Assembly (NCBI GenBank): GCA_910589105.1
Contig: CAJUST010000012.1
Coordinates: forward strand, 1-60,253
Length of the DNA: 60,253 nucleotides
Reading direction: 5' to 3'
Origin: an uncultured Lachnospiraceae bacterium
GTDB taxonomy: Bacteria > Bacillota > Clostridia > Lachnospirales > Lachnospiraceae
Each line of letters opens with the position of its first letter. Positions within the stretch are counted from its first letter, which is position 1. Shown piece by piece: positions 1-5,651 of this stretch. The translations under genes and the position numbers were made by a program. Under the pieces are notes generated by a model. That model searched no databases. It was given only the letters and a program-made list of their open reading frames with translations, and had not been told where the DNA came from.

Positions 1-53
1 AGCGCGCCAGATTGTGGCTCTGGAGGCCCAGGGTTCGAATCCCTGTATCCACC
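1..53 (+). tRNA. tRNA-His (GUG), 3' part
   Basis: The 5' end is cut by the window edge. The anticodon stem CCAGA/TCTGG (7-11 and 19-23) encloses the loop TTGTGGC with anticodon GTG at 14-16. The T arm CAGGG-TTCGAAT-CCCTG spans 29-45, and the 3' acceptor strand ends with C53, the discriminator base expected for histidine tRNA. CCA is not encoded. Confidence 0.93.
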
Positions 54-86
54 CTTGCTTTTGCAACGGCAGAAGTACAAGTTTTT

Positions 87-158
87 TGGGCTATCGCCAA
101 GCGGTAAGGCACAGGACTTTGACTCCTGCATTCACCAGTTCGAATCTGGTTAGCCCAG
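87..158 (+). tRNA. tRNA-Gln (UUG)
   Basis: A full cloverleaf is visible. The acceptor TGGGCTA (87-93) pairs with TAGCCCA (151-157), the anticodon stem CAGGA/TCCTG encloses loop CTTTGAC with anticodon TTG, and the T loop is TTCGAAT. The discriminator base is G158. It is the middle gene of a three-tRNA cluster. Confidence 0.96.
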
Positions 159-189
159 TTTAAATCTTACAATTTTATATGGATTTTAT

Positions 190-262
190 GGGACATTAGC
201 TCAGGTGGTAGAGCACTTGACTTTTAATCAAGTTGTCCGGGGTTCGAGCCCCCGATGTCTCA
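190..262 (+). tRNA. tRNA-Lys (UUU)
   Basis: The acceptor GGGACAT (190-196) pairs with ATGTCTC (255-261) with one G-T pair. The anticodon stem CTTGA/TCAAG encloses CTTTTAA with anticodon TTT. It is the last tRNA before the prophage integrase and therefore the likeliest original integration target, although no second copy of its 3' end was found. Confidence 0.96.
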
Positions 263-275
263 TTCATTCGGAATG

Positions 276-314
276 GCGGGAAGCGCTGGAATTACAGCGT
301 TTCCCGCTGTTTTT
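276..314 (+). terminator. Terminator of the tRNA cluster
   Basis: A long hairpin has arms GCGGGAA and CGCTG (276-288) pairing with CAGCG and TTCCCGC (295-307), followed by a T-rich run. It closes transcription of the tRNA genes before the prophage. Confidence 0.8.
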
Positions 315-373
315 GGCGTAAGCGGGACTGGTAAAAAGTGATTGGTTTTAAATGTCCGCATTGTGTCCGCAAA

Positions 374-1501
374 TTATAGAGCCATTATATCATTTATGAG
401 GGCGGCGGCGTTTTCCTTTTCTTCCACAATGTGGTTGTATACGTCCATTACTATTTTTTCAGTGTCCCCCATTAACTGGGCAATTTTTTTGATGCTTACC
501 GCAGGGACCTGGTAGCAGAGGTTTGTGCAGTAATTGTGGCGGAAAATATGGGCGGTCAGGCCGTTAATGACAGGAAAAACGTCTGTCCCACCGGCAGCAT
601 GGTTCATTTTCTTTACAATGGAAGCCCACATTTTGACATAGGAGGAATGCGTAATCAAGGAACCGTCCCTGCAGGTGAAAAGCTGCGTCCCCTGTAATTT
701 AGACAGATAATATTTCAAAAAGAGCGCCGCGCTGTCAGGAATGGGCAGGCAGCGGAAGCCGTTTTCTGTTTTTGGGACGGGTTTTATTTCTGACGCATTC
801 CCATCGAAAATAAGGGCTTTTGTGATGGACACGGCAGGATTTTTCTCATCAAAAGAGAAGTCGAATTTAGACAGGGCCAGAGCCTCCCCGCGGCGCAGCC
901 CACAGGAATAAATTATGAAGACAAACGCTTTTTCACGGTCTGTAAAATCGGCTTTCAACACTGCGTCTTTTTCTGTCTGGGTCAGCGCGCGTTTTTCTTT
1001 GCAGACGTATTTTGGGAGATTAATGTCAGAGCAGATCATTTCATACATTCCTGAGCCGATGCAATTGTCTGCAACCGCCATTTTGAGAATCTGTTTAAAG
1101 GTAATGCAAATTTGCTGGCAGGTGCGCGGCTTATCCAGCGCCCGGTTGACTGCAAGCTGGAAATGGCTGTTTCGGATTTCTGACAGTTTTATGTTTTCAA
1201 GGAAAGATAAATGTGTATTTATAATATTACGGTACATTGCCTGTGTGTTCTTTTCACGGACGCCCTTTTTTGTCTGGAGCCACTGGCTGGCGTAATCCGT
1301 AAACGTCATGTCCGAATTATGTACATATTTTCCGTTTTCCACGTCATGTTTCAACTGGTTTACCTGACGTTCCAGATCGGCGCTTGATTTTTTTGACACA
1401 AGACGCTTCCGGCGCTTGCTTCCGTCCTGATTATATGTGCCGTCCCAGATTTTTGTTTCAAACTCACCGCGGGCGTTTTTCTTGTATTTTGCTTTTGCCA
1501 T
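374..1501 (-). CDS. Prophage tyrosine recombinase (integrase)
   Basis: This 375-residue site-specific recombinase would integrate and excise the prophage. The N-terminal part (about residues 1-35, beginning MAKAKYKKNARGEFE) resembles the arm-type DNA-binding domain of Tn916-like integrases, followed by a SAM-like core-binding domain. The catalytic half shows the first arginine in CGLRRGEAL, the H-x-x-R box in HIFRHN, and the nucleophile region MDVYNH near the end. The box normally reading LGH is LMGD here. The ATG at 1501 was chosen over an upstream in-frame ATG because GGAGG lies 6-10 bases before it. It looks complete, and its stop lies 112 bp from tRNA-Lys. Confidence 0.93.
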   Translation of the reverse strand: MAKAKYKKNARGEFETKIWDGTYNQDGSKRRKRLVSKKSSADLERQVNQLKHDVENGKYVHNSDMTFTDYASQWLQTKKGVREKNTQAMYRNIINTHLSFLENIKLSEIRNSHFQLAVNRALDKPRTCQQICITFKQILKMAVADNCIGSGMYEMICSDINLPKYVCKEKRALTQTEKDAVLKADFTDREKAFVFIIYSCGLRRGEALALSKFDFSFDEKNPAVSITKALIFDGNASEIKPVPKTENGFRCLPIPDSAALFLKYYLSKLQGTQLFTCRDGSLITHSSYVKMWASIVKKMNHAAGGTDVFPVINGLTAHIFRHNYCTNLCYQVPAVSIKKIAQLMGDTEKIVMDVYNHIVEEKENAAALINDIMAL

Positions 1502-1574
1502 GGTATCCTCCTTAAAAATGGGTATAAAAATAACAGCCAGACGGACAAAAGTTCCGCTTGCAAGCTGTTTCCGG

Positions 1575-1660
1575 AGATGATACAATATATTTGTTTATCG
1601 GGTATCATCTTCGGATGTGCTGGAAGCCGTTCAGTGTTGGTCGCACTGGGCGGTTTTTTT
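1575..1660 (+). other. Inverted repeat and plus-strand terminator-like hairpin upstream of integrase
   Basis: In the 160-bp gap between the integrase and the Uma2 gene (both minus strand) there is a perfect 9-bp inverted repeat, AGATGATAC (1575-1583) and GTATCATCT (1602-1610). A hairpin with stem CAGTG/CACTG and flanking pairs (1624-1656) follows, running into seven Ts. The T-run is on the plus strand, although no plus-strand gene lies upstream, so it may end an antisense or small RNA. The first repeat may be an integrase control site. Function is inferred only. Confidence 0.4.
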
Positions 1661-1661
1661 G

Positions 1662-2207
1662 TTATAAAGACAATTTTGAAATGTTAATGTTTAATTTTTT
1701 GTAAATGCAAACAGGTATGTCATCCTCAAAGCTATACTGTCTGGTTTGCTCATTCTGTTCAAAATCATATACGCTGACAGTGCGGATTCGGGGATTTATA
1801 ATCCAATATTCCCTTACCCCGGCAGAGCGGTATTTAAAAAGCTTAATCCCATAGTCTATGCGTTCTGTGCTGGGGGAAACAACTTCGATAATCCAATCCG
1901 GGGCGCCGTTGCAGCCTTTGTCATTTAATTTGTATTTGTCACATATTACGGAAATGTCAGGCTCGACGTAGTTTTTATTATCCCTATTCAGAAATACGGC
2001 GTAAGGGGCAAGGTATATCTTGCACAATCCCCTGTTTTCGTCAATATAGTCTGCAATTTTACGGGAAAGAGAAAAGATAATGTCTTGATGCCTTGCGTTA
2101 GGCGGAGCCATATCATAAATCTGTCCGTCAATCAGTTCTGCCCTATGCCCCTCTGGCAAAGCGTATATGTCTTCAACGGTATAAGTTATTTTCTGTGGAA
2201 ATGGCAT
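1662..2207 (-). CDS. Uma2 family (DUF820) endonuclease-fold protein
   Basis: This 181-residue protein matches the Uma2 pattern: an N-terminal stretch with YTVEDIYALPEGHRAELIDGQ, a central EPDISVI, and the strand IIEVVSPST. These carry the acidic residues of a PD-(D/E)xK nuclease fold. Uma2 proteins are common in cyanobacteria and Firmicutes, but their biological substrate is not known. The gene overlaps the end of the ImmA-like gene by 35 bp, so the two are probably co-transcribed with the repressor. It is intact, unlike many tail genes, and may be an accessory cargo gene of the prophage. Confidence 0.8.
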   Translation of the reverse strand: MPFPQKITYTVEDIYALPEGHRAELIDGQIYDMAPPNARHQDIIFSLSRKIADYIDENRGLCKIYLAPYAVFLNRDNKNYVEPDISVICDKYKLNDKGCNGAPDWIIEVVSPSTERIDYGIKLFKYRSAGVREYWIINPRIRTVSVYDFEQNEQTRQYSFEDDIPVCIYKKLNINISKLSL

Positions 2208-2676
2208 GGCAATTCCTCGCTTTCAATAGGCTGTTGGTTTCCGGTTTTAATCCCAGTTCAATTAATTTTTTACAATATCCTGACATGTGTGACATTTGCC
2301 CAATGGTTAAATATTTGTTTTCTTCTAAAAAAGCGTCATCTATCAGGAGTTCCATCGCAAACTTATTCGCCTCGATTTCATTTTTTGAATTAAGCAATAA
2401 TGTTTTGCTTTTAATGAAGTAGCAATTTTCTTTTCTATGTAAAACGGCATGTCCCAGTTTATGCGCCATTACCAATTTCATTTCGTGTTCAGACAAGTTT
2501 TGGTTGATGAAAATATACCTATGGTTCTTTAAGTACATATAACAGCCTTCAATGCTGATGTTTCCTATTTGGTATAAAATATGGAGAAAATCCGCTTGTT
2601 CAAAAGGGTCATTTGTCTTAAATATTTTCTTATAGTAAGCAACAATTTCTTTGATTGTGTGTTTCAACCGTACCAC
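2173..2676 (-). CDS. ImmA/IrrE-like metallopeptidase homologue with altered active site
   Basis: This 167-residue protein has the ImmA/IrrE layout. ImmA proteases cleave the phage repressor during induction in Bacillus ICEBs1-type elements. The zinc motif reads HKLGH at residues 72-76 where the family has HExGH, so the catalytic glutamate is lysine (codon AAA at 2458-2460). The later metal-ligand region NEIEANKFAMELL (about 99-111) is preserved. Unless the read is wrong, the protein should be unable to cleave. It starts directly at the end of the repressor gene (no gap), the usual ImmR-ImmA order, and overlaps the Uma2 gene at its 3' end. Confidence 0.85.
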   Translation of the reverse strand: MVRLKHTIKEIVAYYKKIFKTNDPFEQADFLHILYQIGNISIEGCYMYLKNHRYIFINQNLSEHEMKLVMAHKLGHAVLHRKENCYFIKSKTLLLNSKNEIEANKFAMELLIDDAFLEENKYLTIGQMSHMSGYCKKLIELGLKPETNSLLKARNCHAISTENNLYR

Positions 2677-3102
2677 CTACTTTTTGTATTTCTTTGGAGT
2701 GTATTTTTCTCTGTTAATTATTTTTAGCCTTTTTAATGCAATCTCCAGTTCTTCACGAAAAAGCTCCGCCGCTTCCGGTGACAGTTCCTCTCCATTGTAG
2801 CTTGCAGGGCCTTTTTCGCCAGATTGTAATTTATCCATTATAGAATCAAGGTCTTTTGCTATGTCGCGTTGGTCTTTTGGGGTTAATTCACGTTCTTTTT
2901 GTTTTGGCGTATCAATTCCAGTCATTAAATAATCAACAGTTATGCCAAAGTAATCGGCTAATTTCTTCATGTTTTCTGTTTTTGGCGTGCTTCTTCCACG
3001 CTTCCAGTCACTTAACGTTGATTGAGTGACGCCAGTTTCTTTTGATACCTTGTATGCAGTGATGCCGTATCGTTGTAATAATTGTTCAAAAATCTCATAC
3101 AT
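2677..3102 (-). CDS. Prophage XRE-family repressor (ImmR-like)
   Basis: This helix-turn-helix repressor of 141 residues has its HTH at about 14-55 (AYKVSKETGVTQSTLSDWKRG is the recognition region), followed by a charged C-terminal half. The start at 3102 (MYEIFEQ) was preferred to an ATG six codons upstream because AAAGGTAG lies at a good distance before it. It is immediately followed by the ImmA-like gene. The divergent region upstream holds two strong inverted repeats and the remains of a second XRE gene, the classic repressor/cro switch. It looks intact, so it may still bind its operators. Confidence 0.88.
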   Translation of the reverse strand: MYEIFEQLLQRYGITAYKVSKETGVTQSTLSDWKRGRSTPKTENMKKLADYFGITVDYLMTGIDTPKQKERELTPKDQRDIAKDLDSIMDKLQSGEKGPASYNGEELSPEAAELFREELEIALKRLKIINREKYTPKKYKK

Positions 3103-3132
3103 ATTTTGTCTACCTTTCACAAATAAATAACA

Positions 3133-3183
3133 ATACTATGAAAAACCGAAAATGCTATTGATATTATCGGAAAATCATAGTAT
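3133..3183. promoter_or_regulatory. Inverted repeat operator candidate before the repressor
   Basis: ATACTATGA (3133-3141) is perfectly repeated in inverse as TCATAGTAT (3175-3183). Nested inside are CCGA and TCGG. The position, 31-81 bp upstream of the repressor start, fits an autoregulatory operator. Confidence 0.6.
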
Positions 3184-3224
3184 AGTATGAGTATACAAGG
3201 GAAAAGCGATAACAAACCCTAGTA

Positions 3225-3279
3225 TACTACGGAAATGTTATTTTTCTTGATAAATTTACAATATCACATTTCCGTAGTA
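3225..3279. promoter_or_regulatory. 13-bp perfect inverted repeat, rightward operator candidate
   Basis: TACTACGGAAATG (3225-3237) and CATTTCCGTAGTA (3267-3279) are perfect inverse copies, 29 bp apart, in the divergent region between repressor and cro-like genes. TAGTAT/ATACTA half-sites recur across 3178-3229, suggesting several binding sites of one repressor. Confidence 0.6.
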
Positions 3280-3315
3280 ATTGCAATAATTATAATTTGG
3301 AAAGGCGGTGTAAAA

Positions 3316-3447
3316 TTGTACAAAAAATTTGCTGATTTATTGTACAAAACTAACAAAACAGCATATCAAGTATCAAAAGATACAGGAATAGCACAGTCAG
3401 TTTGGAGCGTATGCGCGCGATTGAAAATTTCAACGAGGCGGATGTGA
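3316..3447 (+). pseudogene. Truncated XRE (cro-like) regulator
   Basis: Reading from TTG at 3316, with AAAGGCGGTG just upstream, the protein begins YKKFADLLYKTNKTAYQVSK, closely resembling the N terminus of the repressor on the other strand (AYKVSKETGVTQS). After GIAQSV the HTH pattern stops and the next 11 residues come from tail sheath DNA in another frame. The gene is therefore cut at about 3396-3402 by the deletion that removed the early and head modules. Only about 32 of some 100 or more residues remain. Confidence 0.75.
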
Positions 3448-3547
3448 AGGTCTCAATGGGGGACACGAAAAAGCGGTTGTTGTGGAAAGCGAGGTGACGG
3501 TCGTAAACGCGATGTCACAGCTTTACATAACGACTACGATTGCATAA
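3402..3547 (+). pseudogene. Tail sheath protein, 3' fragment (XkdK-like), frameshifted
   Basis: Only the last 48 codons survive. The first 24 read LERMRAIENFNEADVKVSMG onward. One G appears missing next to 3473 (AAAAAGCGG), after which the frame continues VVVESEVTVVNAMSQLYITT to a TAA at 3545-3547. This pattern (AIENF, then an acidic stretch, then VNAMSQLY) is the usual C terminus of Firmicute contractile tail sheaths. It lies 16 bp before the tail tube gene, as expected. The 5' boundary is the deletion joint with the cro-like gene. Confidence 0.75.
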
Positions 3548-3563
3548 GGAGGGGGAAACAGAT

Positions 3564-4066
3564 ATGGCTGAAGCAAATACAGAGAATAGTAAACCCGTTG
3601 TCATGCTGGCAAAAGACACGCTGTCCGCTTCCATGGCGGAATGTTTTATAACGATCGATGGCAAGCGGTATAATTTTATGCAGGCAATTAATTTGGAAGC
3701 GAAATTTGAGAAAACAAAGACGGAAGTCCCGATTTTAGGGAAAACAGGGAAAGGGAACAAAGCGAACGGCTGGAAAGGGACGGATCGGCGACGTTCCATT
3801 ATAACACGTCCATTTTCCGGAAGATGATGTTCCAGTATAAAGAAAAGGGCGAGGACACTTATTTTGATATGCAGATTATCAACCAAGACCCGACAAGCGC
3901 CGCGGGGAAGCAGGAAGTTGTCTTATATGGATGCAACATAGACGGCGGGATTTTAGCGAAATTTGATGCGGACGGGGAATACTTGGATGAAGACATGGAT
4001 TTCACGTTTGAGGATTTCTCAATTACGAAAGAGTTTAAGGAGCTTTCAGGGTTTGCGCCAGAGTAG
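3564..4066 (+). pseudogene. Tail tube protein (XkdM family), one-base deletion
   Basis: This would be the inner tube of the contractile tail. AGGAGG precedes the ATG at 3564. The N part reads MAEANTENSK...NGWKGT and then breaks. The C part, from ATFHYNTSIFRKMMFQYKEK to the TAG at 4064, lies in another frame. Adding one G at 3782-3783 restores a continuous product of about 167 residues, the normal length for XkdM. As written, no complete tube protein can be made. Confidence 0.82.
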
Positions 4067-4098
4067 AAGGCAGACAAGCCGCTAAATTGAAAAACAGC

Positions 4099-4127
4099 TT
4101 CCGTTTCTCCTTAATATCGTGTATAAT
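4099..4127 (+). promoter_or_regulatory. Putative promoter of the inserted (moron) gene
   Basis: TTCCGT (4099-4104) and a perfect TATAAT (4122-4127) are separated by 17 bp, inside the gap between tube and chaperone genes. The stretch from 4140 to 4257 contains only a 17-codon ORF and no recognisable gene. Confidence 0.4.
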
Positions 4128-4257
4128 TGAAGGCATAATGTTAAGGAGAAAAATGGAGCTATGAAAAAGGAACCGATTCCACAGGTGGATTTCCGGAAAA
4201 GTTTTCCTTTGTAAATGATGCGGCAGTGGTTGAAGTCAGGTAGAAGGGGGAATCTTT

Positions 4258-4893
4258 ATGTTTTGGCGGATTGGCATGATATTTTCAGTGATTATGACAG
4301 CTGGAGGGGTCTTAGCGCTGATTGTGGAGAAAGGAACGGAACCACTATTTGTGTTACCGCTTTTTGTTTTATTTGATATTATTTCTTATAGAAAATATAG
4401 GGACATAAAAAGCGGAAAGGCGGATGAGAGAAAAGAAAAAGCGAAGGAAATAAAAGATCTGCGTCATAGAACTATATTGGGGAAGCATCAAGCGGGGCTT
4501 CCATTGCCACAGGATAGTTACTGCACAATTTTGATTGAAGATTCATGTTTTAAGATTACGGGCGGCGGGAATGAATTTAGGTTAGATAAAGGAAAAATAA
4601 CTGAAATGTGCGTTAAAACAGACGTCGAAATACAAAGTCAGTATGTTTCAAGCTCTGGCGGAGCGGTTGCGGGGGCGATGGTATTTGGGGCATTAGGCGC
4701 CATTGTTGGCGGCCGGGTGAAAGAAAAGACGAATAGAACGTATACATATTACCTTATTTTTACATACCGCTCTAATGATGAGATTAACTACGTCAGTTTT
4801 GAGATTGATTCGGTATATAGGGCAGAGAAGTGGTGTAGAGAAATACAGAACCGGATAGGGGGAAATTCCCAAAATCCAACGATTGAATTGTAA
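4258..4893 (+). CDS. Predicted membrane protein of unknown function (phage moron)
   Basis: This 211-residue protein interrupts the tail operon between tube and chaperone genes. Residues 1-43 form two hydrophobic segments around VEKGTEP, followed by a highly charged stretch (about 45-75). Near 130-150 there is a Gly/Ala-rich hydrophobic segment (SSGGAVAGAMVFGALGAIVG), and then a beta-rich tail ending in a WCREIQNRIG helix. I recognise no named family. Small membrane proteins with this layout, placed in the tail operon with their own promoter and terminator, are typical lysogenic-conversion genes and sometimes block superinfection. That role is inference only. The start follows GAAGGGGG. Confidence 0.7.
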   Translation: MFWRIGMIFSVIMTAGGVLALIVEKGTEPLFVLPLFVLFDIISYRKYRDIKSGKADERKEKAKEIKDLRHRTILGKHQAGLPLPQDSYCTILIEDSCFKITGGGNEFRLDKGKITEMCVKTDVEIQSQYVSSSGGAVAGAMVFGALGAIVGGRVKEKTNRTYTYYLIFTYRSNDEINYVSFEIDSVYRAEKWCREIQNRIGGNSQNPTIEL

Positions 4894-4965
4894 AGAAAAG
4901 AGCCTCTTTACGGAATTGAGGCGGGCGTGAGCGGAAAAGTATATAGTTTTTGCATAACGGTAATC

Positions 4966-4993
4966 AAAGAGCTTGGAAACAGGCGCTTTTTTT
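4966..4993 (+). terminator. Terminator behind the moron gene
   Basis: AAAGAGC, loop TTGGAAACAG and GCGCT run into seven Ts. The sequence closely resembles the terminator at 12394-12422 at the end of the tail operon, so one may be a copy of the other. Confidence 0.5.
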
Positions 4994-5024
4994 ATATATA
5001 AAAATAAGAAAGAGAGGACAAAAC

Positions 5025-5456
5025 ATGTCAAAATTTTCACAATTTATGAAAGCGAACAAGACAGCGAGGGAAAATGAAAAATACGCCCCGACTAAGAGTT
5101 TAACGGACAGTGAAGGGAAGCCTTTGGAATGGGAATTTAAGCATATCTCATCAAAAGAGAATGAGGAATTGCGGGAATCCTGCACTTATGAAGTGCAGGT
5201 GAAAGGAAAGCCAAACCTGTTCCGGCCGAAACTGAACAGTTCAAAATATCTTTCAATGCTGATTGCGTCATCCACGGTTTACCCGGATTTATACAATGCT
5301 GAACTTCAGGATTCTTATGGCGTGAAAACGCCGGGGGAGCTGTTGTTTGCCATGGTGGACGATCCGGGCGAGTATAATGCCATGGGTGAGTGGATACAAC
5401 GGTTCCAAGGCTTTACAAAGACTTTGGATGAAAAGGTGGACGAAGCAAAAAACTAA
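5025..5456 (+). CDS. Tail assembly chaperone, short form (XkdN / gpG-like)
   Basis: This 143-residue protein (MSKFSQFMKANKT...) belongs to the tail assembly chaperones of PBSX-like phages, which coat the tape measure protein before tube assembly. Recognisable regions are PLEWEFKHISSKENEELRES (about 28-50) and GVKTPGELLFAMVDDPGEYN near 105-125. AGAGAGG precedes the ATG at 5025. The stop codon follows directly on an A-AAA-AAC slippery heptamer, and the next frame encodes a 64-codon extension, so two products are expected from one gene. No indel is seen. Confidence 0.85.
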   Translation: MSKFSQFMKANKTARENEKYAPTKSLTDSEGKPLEWEFKHISSKENEELRESCTYEVQVKGKPNLFRPKLNSSKYLSMLIASSTVYPDLYNAELQDSYGVKTPGELLFAMVDDPGEYNAMGEWIQRFQGFTKTLDEKVDEAKN

Positions 5457-5647
5457 TTAAAGAAGGGGATGCGGAAGCGAATTATGCTTACTATTCCCTT
5501 CTGAAACTCCATATCCTCCCGTCTGTGTTTCTTGGAATGGACGAGCGGGAAAAAGCATTTGTGATCGCATGTATCCAAATGAAAATTGAGCAGGATAAAA
5601 AAGAAGAGAAGAAAGTAAAATCAGCTTCAAGGAAGAAAGGGCGGTGA
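5025..5647 (+). CDS. Tail assembly chaperone, long form made by -1 frameshift (gpGT-like)
   Basis: The gene is 5025-5453 joined to 5453-5647. The heptamer A AAA AAC at 5447-5453 is in the correct phase (third base of GCA, then AAA, AAC) and sits directly before the TAA of the short form. Slipping back one base lets translation read LIKEGDAEANYAYYSLLKLH and onward through GMDEREKAFVIACIQMKIEQ to TGA at 5645, giving about 207 residues. This T extension (ILPSVFLGMDEREKAF) is the family's usual second reading frame and has no start of its own. The tape measure gene follows at 5652, the conserved order. Confidence 0.85.
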
Positions 5648-5651
5648 CAGT

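Noticed and set aside
915..1295. 126-codon plus-strand open frame inside the integrase gene
   Set aside because: No binding site and no family resemblance; it is a shadow of the integrase.
4140..4257. Seventeen-codon ORF (MKKEPIPQVDFRKSFPL) before the moron gene
   Set aside because: It has a binding site, but it is too short to judge and may be a leftover of a broken gene.
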